Assembly: GCA_028752905.1 (NCBI GenBank)
Contig: JAQNBH010000011.1
Span: 34,124,017 to 34,188,016, forward strand
Reading direction: 5' to 3'
Source of the DNA: Cladorhizidae sp. MBARI D1340-BT2
Taxonomy: Eukaryota; Porifera; Demospongiae; Poecilosclerida; Cladorhizidae
DNA length: 64,000 nucleotides
This document shows positions 47,151 to 58,734 of this stretch, piece after piece. The position numbers and the translations under genes were made by a program. Below the pieces are notes generated by a model. That model saw only the letters and a program-made list of their open reading frames with translations, had not been told where the DNA came from and did not search any database. Each line of letters begins with the position of its first letter. Positions within the stretch are counted from its first letter, which is position 1.

Positions 47151-47324
47151 TTATAAGTGTGACTGGATAACATGCACTTGCACAGTTCATAGGAAAAAAA
47201 GCTCTATCATGTCACTTCAAAAGATCATTGCCAACTGTATCCGCCTAATTTTTCTTCAGTGTGACTTGGCAGTACTTCATCCATTTCATCATTAGAAACA
47301 GTTCTATAAACCAGATAGAGATCA

Positions 47325-47478
47325 GATAGGTATAAAGCATGTAGTAACACACACCCCAAACATCATCGATCTTCACTCCTAGATTCACAAACTCTTCCAC
47401 CATTCCTAACACATACATATTATGCAAGAAAAGTGACAATGAACGAGCATCCTTTTCTAAGACAAGTCTGCATCCCAA
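47325..47478 (-). pseudogene. Degraded LINE reverse transcriptase fragment
   Basis: SLSLFLHNMYVLGMVEEF and LGVKIDDVWGVCYYMLY align with PLSPLLFNIYLMGMAEEL and LGVKVEGCWCGALMYAD of the LINE at 40-43 kb. An older, truncated copy of the same family, with motif C lost. Confidence 0.65.
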
Positions 47479-48282
47479 TTTTAATAAAACTTAGGCATTC
47501 TGAAGTAACTGTAAAGTAACTGTGCTTGAAGAATGACAAACAGAACTCCAACCAAGTCCTAGGAGGGGCTGGACCAGGGGGGAAATACTACACACACTGG
47601 AAGTGCAAGGAAGTTTGGTTGAATTGTTTCCCCTGGAGAGCAAGACTTGAATAACGATCAGGCATAAGGGACTTCCAAGTGGTATCATTTCTGTTTGAAG
47701 GAAGAGCCTGATATCCTATCCCACTCACTGGAACTGCAAATATGAAGATCAAGTCTAAATCCAAATGCATAAGGCCTACAGTTGCTCACTTTCTGAACGT
47801 ACAGCCTTTGAACAAGGCTGCTATATATTAGGGGCATGTCTCAGTCTTGACCGTGCTTTATGGTGACTTCGACCTTTGGAGGGCTGAAAGCAGTCCACCT
47901 GAAACTATTCCCCATCACATTCTCTCCATTTTATTGGATATTATCCACTCAGATTATTCTCTCCTTTAACTTACTCCAATCAACTCCAACTAAATCGCAG
48001 TAAGGTCACGATAAAAAAATAAAGAATAATAGAGGCTAAATAACTAGCTATCGTTAAGGGATCAAGCAAGGATGGGGTATCTCTTATGACATAGGTGGAA
48101 ATATGATTGCTAGTGGGCCACTTGCCATATCATTGACATCCTCCCTTGTAGTCATCGTAACATTAACCACTTTGATCCAGCAAGGGTATCCATGTCATGG
48201 TCATAGCAGGCCACATGAACACCTGGTCAAGTTCTAGGTCTTTCTTTGTTGTTGATATAACTTGTCGTTTTGTGATCTTTAC

Positions 48283-48407
48283 CTTCCCTACTAGCATCAT
48301 GCTTTATTACTGCCTTCCCTACTAGCATCATGCTTTATTACTGCCTTCCCTACTAGCATCATGCTTTATTACTGCCTTCCCTACTAGCATCATGCTTTAT
48401 TACTGCG
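48283..48407 (+). repeat. 31-bp repeat, 4 copies
   Basis: The unit contains ccttccctactagcatcatg then ctttattactg. Confidence 0.92.
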
Positions 48408-48913
48408 TATATGTCCCCCACCATTACTATAGTGACGGCTTTCATGTGAAATTTCAAGAGAATAAATGGTCATTCACTATAGGTCTACTATACTGTAAGC
48501 AGGAGAAGTGCATAAGGCAAAGTACTGGTCGGATCATTCATTCCTTGTAAGTCCAACGTATCTAATTTCTTGTTCTTACCGCACTTTCGAACCTCACAGT
48601 TACATCTGAGTGACTACCTTCCTAACTGAAACCACTGCCATCCTGCCCGTCACGCTGCCGGCTGGGCATAATTGGCAATACCTCCGGTCCAATCCCCGCT
48701 ACGGTATGTACTACACATCGCAGACATCAGCGGTAAAATTAATAGAAAAAGGGTGCATTGAACTGATGAACACAGAATAACTTATTGGTACCCGGACAAA
48801 TAAAACCAAATAAAGAAAGCATTAGAAAAAGCTTTCTACTCAGCAAGTGTATTTCAAGAACGATCCTTACCCTATACAATTGGTAGGTGGAGGAAAAAGT
48901 GCAAATCAGGAAG

Positions 48914-49010
48914 ATGAAGTTTAACGAACGTGAATTAGCCGCTTGGGCGTCGGTGCTTGTCCCGGACATAGAGGGGATGCTGGAAAAGAAAGGAACTGGA
49001 ATAGGTCAAG
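48914..49010 (+). CDS. Candidate first coding exon of an unidentified gene
   Basis: ATG at 48914 opens 32 codons beginning MKFNERELAAWASVLVP and ending EKKGTGIGQ, then the donor CAAG|GTAAAT. Amino-acid use looks like real coding sequence and unlike the surroundings. A possible next acceptor (ccccctgcag, about 49300) gives only a short continuation. No family recognised. Confidence 0.35.
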
Positions 49011-50220
49011 GTAAATTGAGATGTCACATTGCTTCATGCTGAAAAATTGTTTTTCGCTGGCTGGAAAGTAAATATTTCGGATGGCATGACTCAATCTTAC
49101 CTTGGTGACCGCCTCCAAATAAACATAGCTAGTGGTATGTACTTGCCTCTGAGATCTAGCAGCAGATTCTTGTTCTATTTTTTCTGATATAAATTATGAT
49201 ATCTCGCTCTTTAGACATGACAAGAGATCTGATGTGAGGTGGTCATTTTGACTAATTATGTGATGGAGTCTCTGCAATTCAATCTTCATCCCCCTGCAGG
49301 GGATGATCTACCTAGATTCAAAAAGGGAAGGGTGGGGGTCCAATACCAGTGACCATGCAAGATGAGAGTTGTGCCATTTAGGGAAGGCAATCATTGGAGT
49401 TCCGATTGTATCTTTAAAAAAAATGTAGCTCGTGATTTATATCTTTTATCAGAGAATATGAAGTTCCACAACCTATTTCAGTATAAAAGTGGGGGGTCTG
49501 GACACCTGGATATGCCCCCCCCCTTTTATCTCTGAAAGCAAGCATATCAGAGCTCAATGGTGGATGTCACAATATAATCCCATTAAAAAAAGTGCTTCCA
49601 GCCCACGTCCACTAAGGCTGATATGCAATATGATATGGCCGGTATGTGTTCAGCACAATATGTCGGAATGGTCGAGTTCTTTATAAAGTACAAATAAAAA
49701 TATACAATGACATGTCATGGAGCTAGTGACTGTCTGGCGTGTTCATCTCACAAGATATTCCACTTACTGTTGTGAAGCAGGCATTGATCCAGTGCACAGT
49801 GGATGCCTGCAGCTAGTGTGCTGAAAGCATTTGTGTCAGTCTTGCAGTTGACTCACTGCCAGAGGCAAACTGATGCTGGACATGAAATGGTCTGCTTGCT
49901 TGTGTATCGCTCATAAAGTGATCATCGAAGAAAACTTTTTAAAAGCATACAAACAAAGGAAAAATCAATTAAAAAAAATCAGTTGGTGCGCATTAATACG
50001 TATGATTTATTAGTTAAGGTCATGAGGTCATGAGAAGAGAATGATTTCCATTTTCTTGTTATTCCTCAATTTGCCACTTTGTCCTAGCCTCAATATTCTC
50101 TCCCTCCCCCCCCACCCCATCCCATTTATCTACTTCTCAATACTTATAACCCCTTTATTCTCCCACGCACACCTACTTACCTAGGTGCCTCTTGATGTTT
50201 ACAACCATTTAATAAGGTGG
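49011..50220. other. No gene recognised
   Basis: Mixed AT-rich sequence without repeats, splice-framed exons or RNA genes that I could support. Confidence 0.35.
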
Positions 50221-50227
50221 TCCCTGA

Positions 50228-50722
50228 GTTTGTTGTATGTACTATAGATTACTATTTAGTTGAAGTTTGTTGTATGTACTATAGATTACTATTTAGTTGC
50301 AGTTTGTTGTTTGTACTATAGATTACTATTTAGTTGAAGTTTGTTGTATGTACTATAGATTACTATTTAGTTGAAGTTTGTTGTATGTACTATAGATTAC
50401 TATTTAGTTGCAGTTTGTTGTTTGTACTATAGATTACTATTTAGTTGCAGTTTGTTGTTTGTACTATAGATTACTATTTAGTTGAAGTTTGTTGTATGTA
50501 CTATAGATTACTATTTAGTTGCAGTTTGTTGTTTGTACTATAGATTACTATTTAGTTGAAGTTTGTTGTATGTACTATAGATTACTATTTAGTTGCAGTT
50601 TGTTGTTTGTACTATAGATTACTATTTAGTTGAAGTTTGTTGTTTGTACTATAGATTACTATTGTACTATAGATTACTATTTAGTTCAGTTTATTGTATG
50701 TACTAAAGATTACTATTTAATT
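50228..50722 (+). repeat. 38-bp minisatellite, about 13 copies
   Basis: The unit contains tagttgaagtttgttgtatg then tactatagattactattt. Copies alternate between gaagtttgttgtatg and gcagtttgttgtttg. Confidence 0.95.
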
Positions 50723-51364
50723 ATGTACTATTAGTTACTATTAGTTTCAGTTGTAGTAAATAAATAAAAAAGAAGCAGTACAAAGTATTTTTGGCTGTAA
50801 TTACAGCTTCCTCAGACTGGAAGTGGGGGCGCATGGGGTTCTTAAGAGGGGAAAATTGTTATAGTGTTAATAGGTTAACCCTTTCTAGTCCATGACTGTG
50901 GTGGAACAACTCCTTAAAAGGAGTGGAGGGTGGAGGGTGGAGGGTGGAATGAGTGTGTGCCAGCCTGTGAATAGGACGCTGTATTTTCCTGCTCGAGTAG
51001 TTCAGCTCTCGGGTGATTGGCTCCTCTCGTTCACATACTTGGCAACATATAAATATATATATATACTTAGAAGGTAGTTTGCTGATGAAGGCTACAAATA
51101 GTGCTCAATGCTGTGTTAAAGCAGAGTTAATTGAATAGTAATAATAGAAAAGTACTGGGATGGCTAATCCTACTATATACATATTATATATATATACACA
51201 CACAGGTGCTTGCATTTTGACAGTGTGTGTTCCTGTATGTGTGTTCCTTACATGGACTGGATTGGCCCATGCTGCGCATATGAGCTGAAGCCGAGTAACC
51301 GGTTGGCTGGCAGTGCATGTGCATGTGTTTACATGTACAAACAGGTTTGCTTGATCAAAGGAAC

Positions 51365-51455
51365 CGTGAGATCTCCACTGTGTGCCTCGACTAGGGCCTC
51401 TATCTCGCTGCAGAAGATGCCCGGAATGTAGCCACCATAGCCCCTCCCAATCCAG
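51365..51455 (-). CDS. Candidate internal exon, minus strand, unidentified
   Basis: Between an acceptor-like gacctag and a weak donor (ACG|GTTCCT) the minus strand reads WIGRGYGGYIPGIFCSEIEA then LVEAHSGDLT without stops. The composition suggests coding. No family assigned and no partner exons found, so this is weak. Confidence 0.2.
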
Positions 51456-51689
51456 CAGGCTAGGTCCATGAGAAGACATCACTAGCCCTAGGCAACTGTA
51501 GCTCCGCCTACTTGACGTATTTACAGTTCATGCTCATGCCGGGGAGTGCAATAAACCTGTCCGCCCACCTCACTTCTGAACTGGAACAGTGGAACGTTAA
51601 CCATGGCACACAGGGACATGGAGCCAGGGACGGAGTGCTATGAATTGTACAGCTTAAAGTGCTTGTTGCTAATCCAAGTAGTGAGAGAA

Positions 51690-52124
51690 CTCACTCCGGC
51701 CCTTACCAACGAATCATTTTGCAGCAGCTCTTGTTTTATGTAGATACAGCTGCTTACTCGGCCCATACCAACGAATCATTTTGCAGCAGCTCTTGTTTAT
51801 GTAGATACAGCTGCTTACTCGGCCCATACCAACGAATCATTTTGCAGCAGCTCTTGTTTTATGTAGATACAGCTGCTTACTCGGCCCATACCAACGAATC
51901 ATTTTGCAGCAGCTCTTGTTTTATGTAGATACAGCTGCTTACTCGGCCCATACCAACGAATCATTTTGCAGCAGCTCTTGTTTTATGTAGATACAGCTGC
52001 TTACTCGGCCCATACCAACGAATCATTTTGCAGCAGCTCTTGTTTTATGTAGATACAGCTGCTTACTCGGCCCATACCAACGAATCATTTTGCAGCAGCT
52101 CTTGTTTTATGTAGATACAGCTGC
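51690..52124 (+). repeat. 62-bp minisatellite, 7 copies
   Basis: The unit contains acgaatcattttgcagcagc, tcttgttttatgtagataca and gctgcttactcggcccatac. Near-identical copies. Confidence 0.95.
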
Positions 52125-52632
52125 TTGTGTTGAAATGCTTTTTACACTGTAGTCGGGTGATCATTTGACACCTGGGGCTTGAACTTCCATGCAGCTTGGG
52201 GCTGGGCAGTGCCCGTAACTCAGAAACGGCTGTACCTGGGAACATCCCACAGTTTCCCCAACAGTGATGATTTGCCTTGAATTCTGCATGCCTGCATATA
52301 ATAAGTGCATGCATACTGCACATTTACTGAGTGAAAACAGTGAGGACATTCCCATTCTGTTCTCGTAATAAAGAAACGATGCCTCAGTGATTACACTCTC
52401 AGATGCAAAAGCTATAAACAAAATCTAAAAGTGAGAATTTTTTTCCCCCCTCCTGTCAACAAGAAACTTAAACTGTACTCCTTCAAAACAAGTCGTGAGC
52501 TTGCATGAGCTCGAAGACTATACTGGTTACCGTGACGTGTGTGCCGGGTGCCCGGTGCTGGGGTGCTCAGATGTGTGGTGTCTGGATGAGAGTATCGAGT
52601 GAAATGCATGTTTGCACTATTTGAGTGATCTC

Positions 52633-52705
52633 TACCAGGTGGCTCAATGGTTAGAGCACTGACCATGTAAGCTAGAGGTTGTGGGTACGAGTCCTGTCTG
52701 GGACT
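52633..52705 (+). repeat. tRNA-derived SINE head
   Basis: A-box-like tggctcaatggttagagc and B-box-like gggtacgagtcc are spaced as in a tRNA. The D stem (gctc/gagc) is intact. The anticodon arm has a mismatch, the base before the anticodon position is A rather than U, and the acceptor stem does not pair. This is therefore a SINE head or pseudogene rather than a working tRNA. Confidence 0.65.
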
Positions 52706-52894
52706 GGTTTTTCCCCAAGTATGTCAGCTCATAGCACTGCCCTCGTTGTATCCTTCACTGGATCCTCCGCGTTTCACGGAGTTGTGTGGTGAAATCGCTA
52801 TGTAGCCTATAGCAACATGCATCAAGCTTCAGCTGTTCAGGTAAGCAAATACACCATCATGTTGAATAAAAGCCAGTTCACTATATGACACTGG

Positions 52895-53190
52895 CTGTAT
52901 GTACCACACAGTGTGGTCCCTCTATGAAGCTGGCTGAATGTACCACACAGTGTGGCCCTCTATGAAGCTGGCTGAATGTACCACACAGTGTGGCCCTCTA
53001 TGAAGCTGGCTGAATGTACCACACAGTGTGGCCCTCTATGAAGCTGGCTGAATGTACCACACAGTGTGGTCCCTCTATGAAGCTGGCTGAATATACCACA
53101 CAGTGTGGTCCCTCTATGAAGCTGGCTGAATGTACCACACAGTGTGGTCCCTCTATGAAGCTGGCTGAACATGTCGCACAGTGTGGTATG
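52895..53190 (+). repeat. 39-bp minisatellite, about 7 copies, with a palindrome
   Basis: The unit contains tgtaccacacagtgtggtcc then ctctatgaagctggctgaa. Each copy holds ccacacagtgtgg, a near-perfect palindrome. The unit is 13 codons long, so a minus-strand frame stays open by chance. Confidence 0.93.
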
Positions 53191-53299
53191 GTGTCATCGT
53201 ATAGTGAACTGGGAGTGTTAAGATATGGTACAACAATACAACAAGATACATTACCATGGGGAAAAGGATATACTTCTGTACTTTGTCGAGCGTTGGGCG

Positions 53300-53436
53300 T
53301 CTGACCAATCAAAGTGCTAGAACTTAGCATGTGATGAGCATCAGCTGTTTAGCTTCAAGTAAACATGGTGTTTGTGGTGCTTGTGGACGAGAACAGGCCC
53401 CTATGTGTCCTGAAACCCTACACCTGCTTGTGGCAG
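53300..53436 (+). CDS. Candidate promoter and first exon, unidentified
   Basis: A CCAAT box (gaccaatcaaag, about 53304) is followed by ATG at 53365 in good context (aaacatgg). It gives 24 codons starting MVFVVLVDENRPLCVLKPYT and a possible donor CAG|GTATCT. Looks coding but matches no family known to me. Confidence 0.28.
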
Positions 53437-53942
53437 GTATCTACAAGGCGAAGGACAATGCCTGGAGACAGGTACTAATTCAGGTTGAATGTGGACCTGC
53501 TACCAGGTAGTTTCCCCGGATTGATTATAGCCAGAGAGTGGTTTTTGCAGCCACTTTGGTAGCTAGTAGGTTAACAAGTGATGGCACTGGCATGCAGCCC
53601 TTGTAGGGTTGTACGTGTAGCTACTAGTCTCTGGTGGTGTAGCTGTAGAGTGGCGATGGCTGTGATAGTAAGTGCAGATGTAAGAGTAGTGGCTGTTACA
53701 TACGCTCAACAGAACGACATCTTGTCAACAAAGCCATGATGCAGGACCCGGTGTCCACCGACATCGGAGTCTGGGTCGAATTTCGAGATTGCTGCCGTCA
53801 CATTATAGCATTTGTTACGAACCGCATGCATTGTGCGTGACACGGTGTGCTTGGTGGGCATCATATTGTGTACCGGCTTTTAGTGTGCTGGGCGTGTGGT
53901 GACCTCCTAGATTATCTGGCCGCCATAGCTTGGGTGCCTGGA

Positions 53943-54146
53943 ACTTATATAGGTCTAGCTGTGCCTAGCCATGCAAGCACACAGGCTAAGCTATTTAATA
54001 TATATATATATATATATAATATAGATTATGAATGTGGAAATGGCCTGGAACTTATATAGGTCTAGCTGTGCCTAGCCATGCAAGCACACAGGCTAAGCTA
54101 TTTAATATATATATATATATATAATATAGATTATGAATGTGGAAAT
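53943..54146 (+). repeat. About 104-bp tandem duplication with (TA)n
   Basis: Two copies run from cttatataggtctagctgtg through the TA run to gattatgaatgtggaaatg, nearly identical. Confidence 0.92.
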
Positions 54147-54244
54147 GACTGGGCTCCCAAGCAAAGGGAACGCCTTAAAAAAGAAAATTATTTATTTTTA
54201 TCCAAATCTTACCCAAAGTCATCCTTCATTGCAAGTATGTGCAA

Positions 54245-54308
54245 AGGACCCCCCCCCCCACACACACACACACACCCACACCCACCCCCACCCCCACACA
54301 CACACACT
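54245..54308 (+). repeat. C run and (CA)n/(CCA)n microsatellite
   Basis: cccccccc followed by CA and CCCACA repeats. Confidence 0.9.
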
Positions 54309-54790
54309 GCCTAATAGTGTGGCCATACTACACAGGCTAAAATTAATCAATAAGTTGGACAAATTGCCATTTTTTAGTAATAAAATGAATAGCCATGCCC
54401 ATCAAATATATTCATGATTATATTATTATATTCATGACATACAAATAATAAATATATTCATGATCATAATAAATATATTCATGATCAGAATAAATATGAC
54501 CGAAATAAATATATTCATGATCAGTGCTTGTACTATACATTATTAGTACTAATAATAAATTATTCACAATTATAGTAATTAAGAGAAGCTCCATGACAGA
54601 ATGAGTACATGCATGCACATGCATATTGAGTTATCTGACACGTCTGATGAGAAATGAGTAAGGAAATAGGCGGATGGAAATAGTGAAAATGTGGAATGTG
54701 GAAAATTACCCTCGGAGGATGCTCAAGTAGTTTCACTTTTGAGCTGCTAATTCACACTCTGTGTTGTGGGTACATATACATGAGGTCAAC

Positions 54791-54859
54791 ATGGCTGCTG
54801 TGAAGTCACTTGAGCTAGCAAGGCCAGTGTGTTGGTGCAGGAAGAGCTCTATAGACCTG
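54791..54859 (+). CDS. Candidate first exon, unidentified
   Basis: ATG in strong context (caacatggc) opens 23 codons beginning MAAVKSLELARPVCWC, then the donor CTG|GTAATA. No family recognised and no second exon placed. Confidence 0.2.
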
Positions 54860-55246
54860 GTAATAATTAGCCCTAGCAGTAGCTCTGCCTGGTCCTAGCC
54901 AGTATTTGTGGTGGTGCTGTGCATAGTCCTAGCCAGTAGGTACACAAGAACTAACATAGGAATCATCCCACCCCACAGTATGGAATTACCAGAATCAGTA
55001 TTATGAAACTGGAAGTAAGCGGCCTGCTGGTATTATCTTAGCCCACAACTGCAAGCCTAGCCCTGCAGCTGCCCTACTTGCAGCGGTGGGTGTAGCCAGC
55101 CCTGCAGCTGCCCTACTTGCAGCGGTGGGTTGTAGCCAGATCAGCTACACTGCACTGGAGAGGTAGCTAGTAACTCTTCATCACAATGGAAGAAACACCA
55201 CATCTTGAGCAGTATGAGACATGGTCAAGATCAATACTTACGAATA

Positions 55247-56096
55247 GAACAGAGGCTAGAACCAGTAGTATATATATAGTACGTGCTTAATAAACAGAGG
55301 CTAGAACCAGCAGTATATATAGTAGGTGCTTAAATAGAGGCTAGAACCAGCAGTATATATAGTAGGTGCTTAAATAGAGGCTAGAACCAGCAGTATATAT
55401 AGTAGGTGCTTAAATAGAGGCTTGAGCCAGCAGTATATATAGTAGGTGCTTAAATAGAGGCTTGAGCCAGCAGTATATATAGTAGGTGTTTAAATAGAGG
55501 CTAGAACCAGCAGTATATATAGTAGGTGCTTAACAGATAGAGGCTAGAACCAGCAGTTTATATAGTAGGTGCTTAATAAACAGAGGCTAGAACCAGCAGT
55601 ATATATAGTAGGTGCCTAATAAACAGAGGCTAGAACCAGCAGTATATATAGTAGGTGCCTAATAAACAGAGGCTAGAACCAGCAGTATATATAGCAGGTG
55701 CTTTTCTTTCGGTTAAAAAGGGGATATTTCTCACCAAAAGACGTTTTCTGTCGTTTAAAGAGTAGAAACAGTTCCATAATGTTGAAAAGGAAGCTAATGT
55801 GCCCATTTTGACAAGATTGAGCGATTTCAGACAGTTTTTCAACAATACGCTCACAATAGAGGCTAGAGCCAGCAGTATATATAGTAGGTGCTTAAATAGA
55901 GGCTAGAACTAGCTATATATATATAGTAGGTGCTTAAATAGAGGCTAGAACCAGCAGTATATATAGTAGGTGCTTAAATAGAGGCTAGAACCAGCAGTAT
56001 ATATAGTAGGTGCTTAAATAGAGGCTAGAACCAGCAGTATATATAGTAGGTGCTTAAATAGAGGCTAGAGCCAGCAGTATATATAGTAGGTGCTTT
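55247..56096 (+). repeat. 40-bp minisatellite, about 18 copies, interrupted
   Basis: The unit contains aatagaggctagaaccagca then gtatatatagtaggtgctta. A 150-bp unrelated block (about 55702-55853) splits it, after which the same unit resumes. Confidence 0.94.
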
Positions 56097-56439
56097 ATAA
56101 CTACTTTATATGTATATAGAAGAGCAGCGTACTTCTGTAGGCATTAACCCCTCAGCCGCTTGCGTGAAGCAGTGTGGAGTCATGGAGTTATTCATGCCCT
56201 GTTATTCAGGACTGCCTCTGTGTTGATACCCTCACCACAAATATAAAACTGTTTCAAAGTTGGTGCCACTATTTATTACGGCCCCGCCCACTAACATGAC
56301 AGTGTTCTCTGTGACTTAATCAAATTTCACTCACGATCGATAGCAAATTGTCGAGCAGTTTCACCATTTTGACCTTCTGGATCACAGGCTAGCCACATCT
56401 TACCGAGAGGTCGCGCTATTCCAGAGCAGCACAATGGTC

Positions 56440-57412
56440 ACATGCCTTACCTATGCCTTGAGAGCCAGGCTCTTGACCTTCTGTCCTGCACTGCTGCCAT
56501 GCCTTACCTATGCCTTGAGGGCCAGACTCTTGACCTTCTGTCCTGCACTGCTGCCATGCCTTACCTATGCCTTGAGGGCCAGGCTCTTGACCTTCTGTCC
56601 TGCACTGCTGCCATGCCTTACTTATGCCTTGAGGGCCAGGCTCTTGACCTTCTGTCCTGCACTGCTGCCATGCCTTACCTAGGCCTTGAGGGCCAGACTC
56701 TTGACCTTCTGTCCTGCACTGCTGCCATGCCTTACCTATGCCTTGAGGGCCAGGCTCTTGACCTTCTGTCCTGCACTGCTGCCATGCCTTACCTAGGCCT
56801 TGAGGGTCAGGCTCTTGACCTTCTGTCCTGCACTGCTGCCATGCCTTACCTATGCCTTGAGGGCCAGACTCTTGACCTTCTGTCCTGCACTGCTGCCATG
56901 CCTTACCTATGCCTTGAGGGCCAGGCTCTTGACCTTCTGTCCTGCACTGCTGCCATGCCTTACTTATGCCTTGAGGGCCAGGCTCTTGACCTTCTGTCCT
57001 GCACTGCTGCCATGCCTTACCTAGGCCTTGAGGGCCAGACTCTTGACCTTCTGTCCTGCACTGCTGCCATGCCTTACCTATGCCTTGAGGGCCAGGCTCT
57101 TGACCTTCTGTCCTGCACTGCTGCCATGCCTTACCTATGCCTTGAGGGCCAGGCTCTTGACCTTCTGTCCTGCACTGCTGCCATGCCTTACCTATGCCTT
57201 GAGGGCCAGACTCTTGACCTTCTGTCCTGCACTGCTGCCATGCCTTACCTATGCCTTGAGGGCCAGACTCTTGACCTTCTGTCCTGCACTGCTGCCATGC
57301 CTTACCTATGCCTTGAGGGCCAGACTCTTGACCTTCTGTCCTGCACTGCTGCCATGCCTTACCTATGCCTTGAGGGCCAGAGTCTTGACCTTCTGTCCTG
57401 CACTGCTGCCAT
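56440..57412 (+). repeat. 57-bp minisatellite, 17 copies
   Basis: The unit contains cttacctatgccttgagggc, caggctcttgaccttctgtc and ctgcactgctgccatgc. As 57 is 19 codons, a 330-codon frame of 19-residue repeats stays open. Changes among copies are mostly amino-acid-changing and other frames are open too, so this is not evidence of a gene. Confidence 0.95.
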
Positions 57413-57551
57413 GGTTTCAGCTCGTGAGTCCTAGTTTCAGCTGGCTAGCTACATCCACACAGCTATAGAGATGCTTGACCTTGGAGGGTGAGGATCTTTA
57501 AAGCGTACCTATGGTTCTGTACAGCTGCCATGTCTGCTGGACTTTAGTGCC

Positions 57552-57815
57552 AGCCAACCAATGAGAAATCAAGCATCCTCATGGCTATAAAAGATACTCT
57601 AATAATGCACACTGCTCGAAGTATTCTTCATCAGCTTCAATTCACCTACTTTGTGGTGGCTACAAATGGAGTCGTTATACGTCGACTCTAAGTCCAAGTG
57701 TCTTCTCTTCTTTTTACCATTTTTTTTTGCAGTTTGGATGTACAGAAATGTTTGCAAAACGACTCAAAGTGAATGTAGTGGGCAGATATTGACACAACAC
57801 ACATTCGTGGCATTG
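57552..57815 (+). promoter_or_regulatory. CCAAT-TATA promoter and short ORF cut by a MITE
   Basis: accaatgag (about 57552) and ctataaaaga (about 57582) are spaced as in a core promoter. ATG at 57666 opens MESLYVDSKSKCLLFFLPFF, a hydrophobic stretch, and runs to the MITE at 57816, which supplies the end. Alternatively a strong acceptor (ttttttttgcag, 57732) starts an exon reading FGCTEMFAKRLKVNVVGRY and stop at 57790. Function unknown. Confidence 0.35.
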
Positions 57816-58472
57816 CAGGCCCGTACCCAGGATTTGGAAGGGGGGGTTTCCTAGTCGCAGCTGGTGGACTTTTCCCTGCTAAATGCATAGTTCTTCCCAA
57901 ATGTAACATTAATGGATTTTCAAATTGAAGTAAGATGGCAAATAAGTCTAAAGGGGTGGGACAAAGGGGTGGGACAAGGAAGCTTCACATAATAATAGCA
58001 TGTACAATAGCATAAATTATTCAGTTAATATGTCTGCCAAAAGCATTCTACTCTGATGCTGTCGCTTAAATTACAATGGCGCTTATAAAATAGGTGTCCA
58101 CAATGATTCTCCAGTAGGTCCACTAGTAACTGGTAATATTGCAAGTGCTGCTCTCTTCCGAGGCCGGCCACTGGACCTGTCTTTGGGAGTAATGGTCCAA
58201 ACAAGGCAGCAGGCCTTTTGGTCACCGTCAGAGGCTCTGAAATTATCTTGAAGTAACTGAGAAAAGACATTTTGTAGATCTGGCTCTAATTAAAAAGCAC
58301 TCGAAAATAATAATTAAAACACAACTCAGTGCAACAATTAACACTCCAAAAATTACAATACAGTTGAAGTGGCGCTTAAATTAGAGGCGCTATAAATCTA
58401 GAATTTACGGTAGCTCCTATGTGAAGGGGGAGGATTTCCGGGCAACAGGAAACACCCCTGGGTACGGGCCTG
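57816..58472. mobile_element. hAT-like MITE with TIR caggcccgtacccagg
   Basis: 657 bp between caggcccgtacccagg and cctgggtacgggcctg, with cattg on both sides (57811-57815 and 58473-58477) as a likely 5-bp target duplication. No transposase. The TIR start CAGG...GTA.CCAGG resembles hAT-type MITEs, though hAT duplications are usually 8 bp, so the superfamily is tentative. Confidence 0.8.
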
Positions 58473-58496
58473 CATTGTATACATATATCCCTCCAG

Positions 58497-58662
58497 TTGT
58501 AACCATGGAGCTCATTCTCAATTGGTTATAGTAACTGCCCCTCCTATTGTGACCATGGAGCTCAGTCATAATTGGTTATAGTAACTGCCCCTCCTATTGT
58601 AACCATGGAGCTCATTCTCAATTGGTTATAGTAACTGCCCCTCCTATTGTAACCATGGAGAC
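58497..58662 (+). repeat. About 52-bp repeat, 3-4 copies
   Basis: Copies of tgtaaccatggagctcattc, tcaattggttatagtaactg and cccctcctat. Confidence 0.9.
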
Positions 58663-58734
58663 AAATAGCAAATAAGATACGTCCAAATAAATGCTGAGAA
58701 CTAAACCACAGGGAAAAACCCCAGGAAGGCAAGT

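Noticed and set aside
51061..51105. gctgatgaaggctacaaatagt as another hammerhead half
   Set aside because: CTGATGA is present, but no stem II partner or GAAA follows and the flanks differ from the ribozyme family.
52633..52705. Functional tRNA (Thr-like anticodon TGT)
   Set aside because: The acceptor stem does not pair, U before the anticodon is A and one anticodon-stem pair is broken.
56442..57434. 330-codon frame of 19-residue repeats starting MPYLCLEG
   Set aside because: The 57-bp unit is a multiple of three and lacks stops in more than one frame. Copy differences mostly change residues and no splice or promoter context supports it.
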